This document shows positions 44,066 through 55,416 of a stretch of DNA of 64,000 nucleotides, in pieces. The first letter of the stretch is position 1, and the number at the start of each line of letters is the position of its first letter. The stretch is from Takashimella koratensis. Its lineage: Eukaryota; Basidiomycota; Tremellomycetes; Trichosporonales; Tetragoniomycetaceae. The notes under the pieces are model-generated. The model did no database searches. It was given only the letters and a program-made list of their open reading frames with translations, and was not told where the DNA came from. A program made the position numbers and the translations under genes. The stretch lies in the NCBI GenBank assembly GCA_003116875.1, contig BCKT01000005.1, forward strand, positions 1,178,001 through 1,242,000, given 5' to 3'.

Positions 44066-46991
44066 CTAAGAGATGGTGAGGCCATTCGTCTGTGGTGCAG
44101 GGACCATCCCGGGCGCTAACGGTGTCCCACCTGGAGCTTGAACTGTCGCTGTCGTCTCTGTACTGCTTCGAACCGCAATCAAGTTCCTCTGCCTCGTTTC
44201 ATCCGCGACGACCCTCGCCATCGCATCAATGAACCTCGCTATTCCGGGCCCACTACTACCCCCGCCGCCACCGCCGCCGCCGCCGAGACTGAGCAATCCC
44301 GCAGTGGAGGAGAGGTACCGAGAATGAGCGAGCAGCGGTAGTTTCCGAAGTGCTCGACCTGACATTCCCAGGGCCTAGAGTACAGACAAATCAGTCATTT
44401 GCGTTCGGAATGGTCTCTTGGGGAGACGAACTTACTTGACAAGTCTCCGCCAATGAAGCCAGTGCCAAACTAGCGTTCCTCATCCTCTCCCTCTTCCCCA
44501 TCCCCTTCTGTCCCTTCCCTTTCTTCCCAACCCCTCCAGCGTACCCAACATCTCCTCCTCCGCCCCCACCTCTCGTTTCGCGCCAGGACAACATCTCACC
44601 GCTTCCCTTGACCAGCCCCGCCCGACTGACCTCTTTCATACATGACCCCAAAATCCAATAGACTGCTTCCGGAGGAGGAAGGCCAATGTACAATTTGATA
44701 TCTGCTCGATCGACAAAGGCGGAGTCTGTAGAGATGGTTGAGATAACTTGTCAGAGACTGTCGGGCGTGATGAGGGGACGAGGAACCCGTTCTACTCCTC
44801 GACTCACCAATGGCGTGTGCAATGTTTGACGTCGTCATCACCAATACGTTCTTCTTCGTCTTGAGTTTGTCCAGTTGAGTAAGGAGGGCATTGACGACCT
44901 GATCGCATTTGGGGCGAGAAGGTCCGAAATCAGTAAATCTCAATAACTTTGAAGAGTATCGACCCAAGACTCACTCTCATCGCGTCTGATGGCTCGGTAC
45001 CGCTCATAGCCCCCGCTCTCGCAGCTGTCAGACTCTCCACCTCATCTGCGCCGCAAATCAGCATCACCACTTCCCCCGTTTACCAAAATCTATACAAGGC
45101 GAGACAACATTGCCGCGACTCACCAATCATCACAACAACGAAACACCGCTCGTCCTCTGTCATCTCATGTACTGCCGAGAAAAGCTTCTGCACCAACTTG
45201 CCAGACTCGGAGAACCATTTGGAGAAGAGGGAGTGTGAATTGATCTCGACGAGTTTCCCACACGTGTATCTGTCAGGTTGTCAGTTGAGGAACGGCGTAG
45301 AGCTGTGGTCATCTCGGGGTTCACTGGAACGCTAAAAAGTGAGGCGGACGTACGTGTTGGATAGACGGATGGACAACTTCTGTGCGAGTCCTCGACACAA
45401 AGACGTCTTCCCTGTTCCCGGCGGTCCATGAAGCAACACCATCCTGCCCACCATCGTCAGCCGAATACCTCACAAATTTCATAGCTGACTCATGACCTCA
45501 CCTGTTCCACGAGATCACGTTAAAATCCACTGCAGCTTCGGCAAAGACCATTGTGGAGTAAATGTATCGCAAGAGGTTGGGTTTGATATCGTCCGGGTAG
45601 ACGAGTCTGTCAATTGTATCAGTCACCATCAGAGGGCAGAACTTCGAAATGTGCGACTATGTCAGTAGAACACGACTTACGAGTCCCACAAGCCCTCAAA
45701 GGACGACGAAGGGAGGTCCTGGACTGAAGCCGCGGGCACCTGACTCTCCTCATCGTCGTCCTCTACATTTGCAGAGTCAGTGAGAGTCCAACCTCTTTTA
45801 TTGATCTCCAGACTCTTAGAAAATCACGAGCCGAGGTTTCGCTCACCTCCTGTTGTTACCCCAAACTCGTTCGGACCCGCTTGTTCCGTCGCGTAGACAT
45901 GAACGATAAAACAAGCTTTACTCGTATCGACATAGACCTCTCCGTTTGCTACAATCCAAACGCCGTCCGTCAGCGAAGCACATGCCTGAAACCATCCGTT
46001 CGCTCCACAGACCACCCTGATGAAAAAAAGCAAAATCCAGCTCACAGGCTTCTGAGATCCATATGCGCTCAACGTTTCGACTCAAGGCAGGGACGTCCTC
46101 GTATTGCTCAAACGGGACGAGGAAATTGGTTTGAATCGAGCCGTAGGCTTCTGTGAGGAACGTCGGGATGCAAGATTGGATGAAAGCGTTACGTATGTTG
46201 GAAGTTGGATGGCGCCTGACTTCGACTGGAGGGCGAGGAACAGTACAGGCCGGCAGGGAGTAGTCGCGAGAGAAGCGAGAGATCGAGAGATCGAAAGGAG
46301 AGAGGAGAGAGGAGTGCGAGAGATCGAGAGATCGAAAGGAGAGAGGAGAGAGGAGTGGGGAATGGACATTAGCGCATGCGTCGAGGGGTACTTGAGCAAA
46401 GGTTGAAGAAGGGTGGTTGTGACAGGTCAAGGGGTGCAAGACCTACCGTGGACCTCGATAGCGTCTGTCATGGCAAGCCAAATGAGATTACGCGTTAGCT
46501 ACTACTCCCTCCCTTCGTATCGTGACTTGAAGAACAAGTCGTCCTTCATGCGAGGCTCTCGGAGCCTGCGCTCCAAGCTCACCGTCGTCTTCTATGGAAA
46601 GGTCTGCAAGCGAGTTAGCTGAGTCTTATATGCCTCTCCCATACCGAGCAGCCAACTTACCATCATCGTCATCGTCCTCATCATTCTCGTCACGCTCGTC
46701 CTCGAATTCCCCTCTCACACCTTGCTCCTCCCTCCCTCTTCCGCGCCCATTCACCTCCCGTCCTACCCTCTCATACCCTCCTGCATGCCCATTCCCCAGC
46801 CCTGCTACATCTGTCTCCACCTCCATATCTTCGTCTACAGGTACGCTCGTCGAGTGGTGCGGTGGAAGAAGGTGGTCGGAGCTCGGATCGTGAGACTGAG
46901 TAGATTCAACGCGGTGGGGCCTGGCGTGGGGTGGAGGTGGGAACTGGACGATACGTGTGGACGAAGATGGAAGAGCAGAGGGATGGTTCAT
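44066..46991 (-). CDS. PCH2: AAA+ ATPase PCH2/TRIP13
   Basis: A multi-exon gene starts [17 protein letters not shown] (46991) and ends TNGLTIS (44066). After a disordered acidic N-terminal stretch comes the TRIP13-type N domain, with [35 protein letters not shown] and ISEACELDF. The AAA+ module has Walker [14 protein letters not shown] (near 45410), Walker B VVVMIDEVESLT, sensor-1 VLVMTTSN and [15 protein letters not shown]. Two Gly-rich inserts (44 kb) interrupt the small AAA subdomain and C-terminal region, before [13 protein letters not shown]. Pch2/TRIP13 remodels HORMA-domain proteins (Hop1, Mad2) in meiotic checkpoint and spindle checkpoint control. The acidic leader and Gly inserts are longer than in animal TRIP13. 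A 41-bp duplication lies in one intron. Confidence 0.9.
46275..46356. repeat. 41-bp perfect tandem duplication inside a PCH2 intron
   Basis: Bases 46275-46315 are repeated exactly at 46316-46356. The unit is purine-rich on the + strand and itself built from GAGATCGA and GGAGAGA sub-repeats. It lies in the intron between the exons coding IEVHV and EVRRH, so it should not change the protein. Confidence 0.85.
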
Positions 46992-47610
46992 TGCCTATGT
47001 TGAGAGTCGTGTGCGTTGTAGACGGGACGAGTAAGAGCCTTCGGGGGGGATAAGAGAGGATGATGTCGGAAGAGAGTGGAGAGAGTCCAAACAACAACAA
47101 ACAAAAATCCTGCACAAATCCCGAAAAATGAGGTCAAAATTAGGCGCGTCGAATCAGCACCACACAACACCACCCAACACCCTATCGCAGCTTGGGGTTC
47201 TGCGTTGACTTCTGCGTTGACCACCCCATACATGCATAGACGACAGGAGCGAGACTTTACGCTTAGAGCGGTACTAGATAATGTGGAGTGTACAGAGATC
47301 AGGACAAAACGAAAGGATGAAAGCGCAATTGTGGTGGGCAGAAAAACGAAAAAACGGGGTAGGAATAAGGAGGGGGGAAGACATTATCAGCAGTCGAGTT
47401 GAGGGAGACACATCCATCTCTTTCAACTTGACTGAATAGGGGAAGATGGGGACATGATCCACGAGTCGGAAGAGGACAAGGATAGACCATGATATTCCGC
47501 CTGGTGAAAGGCAGATGAACAGAACAAAGGGAGCGAGGAATTCGACAGCAACGCGATGACGGTCTGAATCGTCCACTGGGGTCGATAACGTTCACAGACG
47601 AGCAACGCGC
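46992..47610. other. Intergenic region between PCH2 start and YPT7 end
   Basis: About 620 bp that should contain the PCH2 promoter and the YPT7 3' UTR, both on the minus strand. Open frames here overlap on several frames and show no domain. Confidence 0.4.
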
Positions 47611-49187
<1,577 letters not shown>

Positions 49188-49207
49188 GGTGGATGTTGGA
49201 TGTTGGT

Positions 49208-49250
49208 GGGTGGTGGGTGGTGGGTGGTGGGTGGTGGTGGATGGTGGATG
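49208..49250 (+). repeat. TGGTGGG minisatellite with G-quadruplex pattern in the YPT7 leader
   Basis: Repeated TGGTGGG units followed by GGTGGAT units begin about 20 bp upstream of the YPT7 start codon. Four GGG runs are spaced by TGGT, matching a G-quadruplex pattern on the + strand. The YPT7 transcript would carry the C-rich complement. A second short repeat (GGCAGCA) lies near 49320-49340. Confidence 0.8.
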
Positions 49251-49778
49251 GTGCAGACGACGTAAATGGATGTCAGCTGTGGGGTGGCAACGACCCGGGA
49301 TCCAGGGGGAAACCCAGCCAGGCAGCAGGCAGCAGGCAGCAGGGCAGGGCCAGGAAGCAGGGGTCAGGGCTGGACCCACACCCAGCCCAGCCCAAAGCGG
49401 TAGCATACATATGAGTGTGATGTTTAGACAAAGGGGTGTGCACAACGGCAATTCATGCTCTCTAGCAAACATCGCGACGCATCTTAGCAACCACTCCACT
49501 CTACCCATCCTTTGACCCCCAGTGTGGCTCTCTTTTCAACGCCTCTGACGGCCGCATCCCACTCTCCTCTGTCCACCCCACCCCGCTCCCGGCCTCTCCT
49601 CTGTCTCGCTCACTGATTGCATGGCTTGTGCATCACTGATCACCATCATGGCTCATTCACATCTACCCACTCCCTCCTCCTTATCCCTCACCCACCACAA
49701 CCCTTCACCACCCTTTCCCACTTCTTCACCACCTCACTACCCCTACCCTGCCACATCACCTACCACTCACCTCACATC

Positions 49779-50264
49779 ATGTCACCTCTCCCATCTCTTC
49801 CTCTTCCCTCTCCTCCTCCTGCCTACTTCACCTCTGACAAGCCCTCTTCCCTGCCGCCTAACTCCGGCCCCCTTGTCCCTTCCTACACAACCCCTTACAC
49901 CCCTCCTCCGGCTTACCTCTCCCGTGGGACTTACGCACACCGTCTCTCCGCTCAATCCCAGCCCCAGCCTGTCGACCTCCTCGAAGCCACCGTGCAGGAC
50001 GTGAGGGCAAACTACTTCGTACCCGAGGTCGCCAAGTACACCATGAAGATGTCGCTTGACGAGATCTACGCCATCACAGACGTCGCCTCTCAGCGCCACG
50101 GGCTGACACTTGAGGAGGCGCTCGAGGCGAGGGAGAGGGTCAGGAAGGAGTGGTGTGACCAGGTAGGGAAGAGGATGAAGAAGAAGCGTCAGGCGTGGAT
50201 GGTCGGTGGAGTCTTGTTGACTGCACTGGGCGTCTCGCTCTCGGCAACGCTGATCAAGCAGTGA
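49779..50264 (+). CDS. Small Pro-rich protein with C-terminal membrane anchor, unknown function
   Basis: A single-exon frame of 161 residues runs from the ATG at 49779 (MSPLPSLPLPSPPP). The first ~65 residues are Pro/Ser-rich with repeated PPPAY motifs (PPPAYF, PPPAYL), which resemble PPxY-type sites read by WW domains. The middle (about 75-140) looks helical, including YTMKMSLDEIYAITDVA and LTLEEALEARERVRKEW. A basic stretch KRMKKKRQ then precedes one hydrophobic segment (AWMVGGVLLTALGVSLSATLI) ending KQ at the C-terminus. This is the layout of a tail-anchored protein facing the cytosol. An upstream in-frame ATG (49617) exists, but its extra residues look like translated leader. I do not recognise the family. 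Confidence 0.65.
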   Translation: MSPLPSLPLPSPPPAYFTSDKPSSLPPNSGPLVPSYTTPYTPPPAYLSRGTYAHRLSAQSQPQPVDLLEATVQDVRANYFVPEVAKYTMKMSLDEIYAITDVASQRHGLTLEEALEARERVRKEWCDQVGKRMKKKRQAWMVGGVLLTALGVSLSATLIKQ

Positions 50265-50427
50265 CCGTTGAACAAGAGCAGATAGTCTGCGCTTCAAACG
50301 AGATGGACAGATATCCACATGCATTATCCTCTACCTTGACCACATACTCACGGCTAGCGACGGGGCGTGAGGTGTCACACAGCTCAACCGACCGGAGTGG
50401 AAGGAATAACACACATTCTGGGTGGGT

Positions 50428-51534
50428 TTAGGCAGCATACGACCCTCCGGTCTGCTTGTCCACTCGAGCAAAGTACGGCAACGCCAAGCTCCACCCATGC
50501 GCGTCAGTGCCCGTCTTGCTGACAGTAAACTAAAACCATCAGCTATGTCACAAGACGACCCTGTCCCCACTGCTACTCACGCTAGCCACTTCGTCCGAGA
50601 TGTAAGCGAGAGGGATATTTCGCCCCTTGGCAGCTGCCTCTGCCCATAGTTGCGCCTGGCATAGATGTTCCAGGCGGATATAGTACGCGACTGCGCTCTC
50701 GACTGTCCCGCCGACTGTGAGCTGACCCCTTCCTTGAAGAATGAGGGCTTTCCCATCCTTGAGAGCAGCCGAGACGGCTTCGGGGTTCTTCTGCGCGTCC
50801 AGCCCGTCTCGGAAGGACAGCACGTGCTGCTGTTTGTAATACATGCAAGAGTCTGTAGCAAGCAATGTCAGCTATGTCGTGATGGAATGGTGATGAGAAA
50901 GGCTCACCCTGGCAAAGCATGTCGATGGTCTTGCCGTGCATGGAAAAGGTACGAGCACCCAACGAGTGGCCATTAACCACGGCGGAGACGTCGGGTCGAG
51001 CAGCGTATATTGGGATATGCAAAGCCAGCGCAGCGAGATCAACTGCAGTTGGAGTTGGTGTCAGCCGGAGCTAGTGGCCTGCAGAAAGCTTGGCCAAGCT
51101 TGTAGGATTAGCAGAACCTACTGGAGTCAGAACTCTTGGGAGGTGCGTCCAGGTCAATCATGATCAGGTCGGAGACAGTCATGCAGGAGATCGCTCGGGA
51201 CGAAGGGACGACCCAAGCCGCTCGTGGGTTCACTGCGTCTCGAACCTGAGCAGTAGTCGTTAGGACACGACAAGGGGTTAGGAAAGAGTAATGACTTACG
51301 GAGATGAACATGTTGCTCAGTTCGAAGCCCTCGTTGGCAAGGACGCGACAAGCAGCAGCGAGTTTTGTCTTTCGGTGAATCGCTTCCTCATCCTTGTTCT
51401 ACGAAATGTCAGCAAGGCGTTCACTCAAGACAAGTCGAGCTGCTCACGTCAAAGGTAGGGGCACGCGGGTACCGAAAGTTGATGATCTTGGAAGGCTTGT
51501 TGTGCGCGTTGAGGGCTTCGACAGCTGTCGCCAT
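50428..51534 (-). CDS. Class II aldolase/adducin-fold protein lacking metal ligands
   Basis: Multi-exon; it starts MATAVEALNAHNKPSK (51534) and ends GGSYAA (stop at 50428). The fold is that of the class II aldolase/adducin head domain: TKLAAACRVLANEGFELSN, then VSDLIMIDLDA, YAARPDVSAVVNGHS, DGKALILQGRGQLTVGG and VAYYIRLEHLCQAQL. It aligns closely with the gene at 52159-53297. However, the His-x-His metal site is Asn-Gly-His (50966-50974), the Asn-His-Gly site is Gly-Arg-Gly (50725-50733), and the GHIS block near the N-terminus is replaced. Two of three conserved metal histidines are therefore absent. Class II aldolases need this divalent metal, so I infer a non-catalytic or repurposed protein. 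The reading frame itself is intact. It shares a 624-bp divergent promoter region with its paralogue. Confidence 0.85.
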
Positions 51535-52158
51535 GGTGTTCCAGTCGTATGAAAGATGAGTGTCTGCAGAGCTTGAAGTGTGAATAAGGTAACTAGATGA
51601 GGTTGTAAAGTAGTGACGGGTCGGAAGGTCGGAGGTTACCGAACTGTGCTTATGATGATGACCTGGGTGATGGATTTTGAATCTGATCTTGCGCCGATGC
51701 GGAGCACAGGTGTGGGGCGAGAGGCGAGAGGTTGGAGATCCAATATGGTGGCGTCGGATACTCGCTCGCCCCCGACTGGTCTTGCCAAATGTTCATAGTC
51801 CCCTCCTTGGATCCCAATACCCAATCCCGGGGTGTCGTTACACCGCTTGGGTTGGCAGTTGGTGGATTTCGGAAGCTCGGTTGTTCGGATCGACCGGAGG
51901 TTGCCGAAACCCCTTTCCTGGCTGGTATTTGGGTGTTTGAAATACCCACCGACCCAAAAATAACCAACGCGATTGGGAGGCGGAGCTAAGCGATTGGGGT
52001 ACCAGGCCAACACCGAATCCCGAAGTTGAACCAGTCACAGCACAGGCTAACGGCAAGCGATGGACCCGTGATACAAAGAGCATATGGGCGGCATAATCGA
52101 CGCAGAGAGCAGTTTTGTCTTTTTCCTATACACCCAGTATCCCAAGAATTCATCAAAT
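51535..52158. promoter_or_regulatory. Divergent promoter region between the two aldolase-family genes
   Basis: 624 bp lie between the start codons at 51534 (-) and 52159 (+). It contains several CGG/CCG-bearing sites, such as the segment around 51630-51645 (GTTACCG) and repeated TCGG elements near 51868-51895, of the kind bound by Zn2Cys6 regulators. Binding is inferred. No gene is supported inside. Confidence 0.45.
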
Positions 52159-53297
52159 ATGTCGTCCACAATGACTATGACAGCGACGGCGACAGAGAAC
52201 AAGGCGACCTCGAGACTCACTCTCAAGCCGTACTTGGAGCCCTTCCCCATCCAGTGGGCCACCAAGGAGGACCAGGTGAGCGTGCGCAACCATAACACCG
52301 ATCCACCAAATCCCACTCTTCCCTAATGGTCTCAACACATTGCGGGATTGGACTAATCCACGGTCAGCGGCGACACTACCTTGAGCGATTGGCGGGTGCG
52401 TTCCGTATCTTCCACAAGCTGGGATACGACGAGGCGATCGCTGGACACATCTCGATGCGGGACCCCATCAACCCCGGGTAAGTGCTCCACACCTAACAAG
52501 CACACCAGACATGCCCGGAACAGACGCTAGCTAACGTATATGGATCCTTGGGTGGTTAGATGGTTCTGGATGAACCCGTACGGCGTGGCGTTTGACCAGA
52601 TCTGCGTGTCCGACTTGCTCTGTGTCGATCACCAGGGTAACGTCATGATGGGTGGCCGACCAGGCTCCGGACAAATCTGTAAGTGTACGCTACCACCCTC
52701 TCCCCACTTGATATTGATATCCACGCTCCAACTCCTACTCCTGCACGGCCGACACATCAACACATCATTTGACCCAATTGCTCACATCTCCCTCTAGACA
52801 ACTCGGCTGGCTTCGTCATCCACTCGTCTATCCACCACGCGCGCCCCGACATTCACTCCATCGCTCACTCTCACAGTCCCTACGGTCGCGCCTTCTCCAT
52901 GACTGGTCGTAACATCGATATGGGCGTCTACGACTCGGCGACTTTCTCCAGCACCGTTCGCCTTTACAACGATTTCGGCGGTGTCGTTCTCGACGAATCC
53001 GAGGGTCAAGCGATCTGTGACGCTCTTGGGCCCGAAGGTCGAGGTGTGATCCTTCAGAATCACGGCATCTTGAGCGTCTCCCCAGTGATCGACGCGACAG
53101 TCGCGTACTTTATTCGATTGGAACACCTGTGTCAGTCTCAGTTGATGTCGGACGCAGCCGGGATCGAGTTCAGTATGGACGCAACCGATGAGGCAGCGAT
53201 CTTTGGAACGAAAGGTGGGGATTTGGCAGCGTGGAAAGAGGCGCAGGCTATGTATCAGGCCTTGGACGCGGAGACGGGCGGCGACTACAAGCTTTAG
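52159..53297 (+). CDS. Class II aldolase/adducin family enzyme with intact metal site
   Basis: Four exons (52159-52275, 52368-52477, 52560-52678, 52798-53297) join in frame to 281 residues starting MSSTMTMTATATENK. The domain shows GYDEAIAGHISMRDP, a conserved Trp/Pro block FWMNPYGVAFDQI, SDLLCVD, HHARPDIHSIAHSHSPYG with His-x-His at 52866-52874, and VILQNHGILSVS with the third His at 53058-53066. The metal-binding set of class II aldolases is thus present. Family members cleave or decarboxylate hydroxy-acids, sugar phosphates or dihydroxy-aromatic acids; which applies here is unknown. It resembles fungal Mug14-type proteins in the family. Neighbours include a dehydrogenase, RraA-type aldolases and a lactonase, which suggests a shared catabolic role. 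Confidence 0.88.
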
Positions 53298-53564
53298 GCT
53301 TGGGCGTGTTTGTATGTCAGTGTGCGCTAGATGTATAGCTTTTCTGATCGCAAATAAAATTTGTGCTCCTAAGGGTATATCCCTCTGAGCGAAGGCACCT
53401 GGGGACTCGCAGCCGTTCATGCCTATGTTCGATAAGTATGCTTTTGTACAACATCATGAGAGGGCAACACGATAAGCTAGCTTGACTAAAGCAGCATGCA
53501 TGGGACTTCTCAACTCGCTTAAACCACTAACACTCCTGTTCACACTGCCCAGTGGACGCCCACT

Positions 53565-54975
53565 CTAGTACCCCTTCTCGGGATCTACGACATTGTACAG
53601 CCTCTCTCCCTTCTTCAACTGCTCTGCGTTAGCGAGCATGAGCTCGGTCGCCGCGTCGTTGTAGCCATAAAAGTCACCCGACGTGTGAGGGGTGATCAAC
53701 ACCCTCGGGTGCGTGTAGAGCGGGCTTCCTGCGGTCAATGGCTCTGGGTCCGTGACATCCAGCGCGCACCCAAACAAGCCTTCGTGCTCCGACTTGGCGT
53801 CGAGGGCTTTGAGGATCTCCTCAGACTTGATAAGGTCGCCGCGGCCGACGTTGATAAACACACCCGCAGGGCGGAGGAGGCCCAAGTGCTCGGCCGTGAG
53901 CATGTACTGCGTCTTCGGGGTAGACGGGAGGCTGGCGACGAGGATATCGGTTTGAGAGAGGAAAGATTTGAACGAAGCAGGGTCGGAGGTACTGAAGATC
54001 TCGGAAGGGATGGAACCGTCACGGTCCCCAGTGCCAGGGACGATGTACCCGTCGTCCTCAGCACGCTTACCGCTAGAGTTGGCGGCGATGACATTGAGGT
54101 TGAATGCTTTGAACAAGCGCGCCGTCTCACGTGCGATGTGGCCGTAGCCCTAGACCAAAGTGTAAGCTGGGGTTCTTACAATTTGGAGACTAGAGGTAAG
54201 TTTCCTTACCAAAAGACCAACAGTCTTGCCGTGGATGGTGTAAGAGGCTAGGTTGGTCTCCTTTCCGGTGGAGCCGTGGAGCATCTCGGGGCGAGACGGC
54301 CATCGAGCAAGGGTCTATCACGAGACATCAACATCTGAAAGAGACATCTCGTCGTCCCCATCCATCCCCGAATCCCTTAGAAGCTTACCTTGGTCAGGGT
54401 CACCTGGGTGCCGATACGCATGTAGACTTCCAGATGTCAGCGCCCGACTACGCTGCCCAGCTTCGACCTTGTCTTAGCACTGAGGACGTACCATTGACGG
54501 TCATCGCGACGATGTACTGAGGAATAGCGTAGCTGTGAATACCTGTTTTTTTAGCTCCCCTGTCCTTGCGAGGGATCTCTTACCAGATGCAGAGCAGATA
54601 GAGACCTGGGCGCGACCACCGGGGCTGGCAAGACTAGCGCATCCGACGAGCTTCTGCACTCCGGCTTCAAAGTGACCAAAGGGTGACAATGAGACAAGAG
54701 CGACCAAATGGTGTCAGTTCAACTGCCAACCCACTTTTCAGCTAGCATAGGAGCTCACCCGACATGGCCTGGACGATCTTGAGTTTGGGCAGCTGCTCAA
54801 TACTAATGCTATTGTCGATTCCGGTGTTTGGCGAGAGCCAGATCTGGACTTTTGCCAGTGCTTCCTCGGGCACCTTACCGTCGGGGCAGTAATAAACATT
54901 GCTGAAGACGGCGTTAACCTTGGCCAGCGCGGCATCGGACAGCTTGACAGTGACGACGGCGGTATCGAGCGACAT
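53565..54975 (-). CDS. D-isomer-specific 2-hydroxyacid dehydrogenase
   Basis: Multi-exon; it starts MSLDTAVVTVKLSD (54975) and ends VVDPEKGY (53565). The N- and C-terminal substrate-binding segments flank a Rossmann NAD(P)-binding domain with GKTVGLLGYGHIARETARL (GxGxxx-type loop). The catalytic triad is visible as Arg in INVGRGDLI, Glu in DVTDPEPL and His in ITPHTSG. These enzymes interconvert 2-oxo acids and D-2-hydroxy acids. A charged insert (KRAEDDGYIVPGTGDRDG) sits after the strand that normally reads the cofactor ribose, near the site that decides NAD or NADP preference. It is tail-to-tail with the intact aldolase gene (267 bp) and is likely part of the same pathway. The exact substrate is not deducible. 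Confidence 0.9.
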
Positions 54976-55416
54976 GATAGGTGGTTGTGATAGGCTTTTT
55001 TTTCACTTTCTCGGTGCTGCAAATGTGTTGGAGGATGTCCAGTTGATCAAGTCCGTCCAAAGCTGAGCGTTATCATACCTTTGTTTCGTCACGGATCCGG
55101 CCGGGCCTGAGATTGGGGGGTCGGCGTTGTGCGAGATGAACAGAGATTGGAAATTAACAGTTCACGGACCGAGCCGAATAACCGGTCACCCCCTTAATCT
55201 GCCAAAATCGCTACAACCAGTCCACAGTTTTTGCTCTGATCCACTGGCTTTTCTTGTTTCAGAGCTTCGCACATACTCTCTGTGAATGTTGGGCATGGAA
55301 TATGAGAAATGTTACATGTCGCTCTCATCACTACCGGTACACGGCTACAACTGATACATTTCATTAATACCTTGAAGCCTCAAGGTGGCAGAGCTGTGGC
55401 AGAGCCCTCTTCTGGC
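54976..55416. promoter_or_regulatory. Upstream region of the 2-hydroxyacid dehydrogenase
   Basis: 441 bp lie between the dehydrogenase start and the stop of the ARID gene. At 55171-55185 it holds GAGCCGAATAACCGG, close to a motif upstream of the first RraA-type gene (59546-59560). No gene is seen. Confidence 0.4.
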
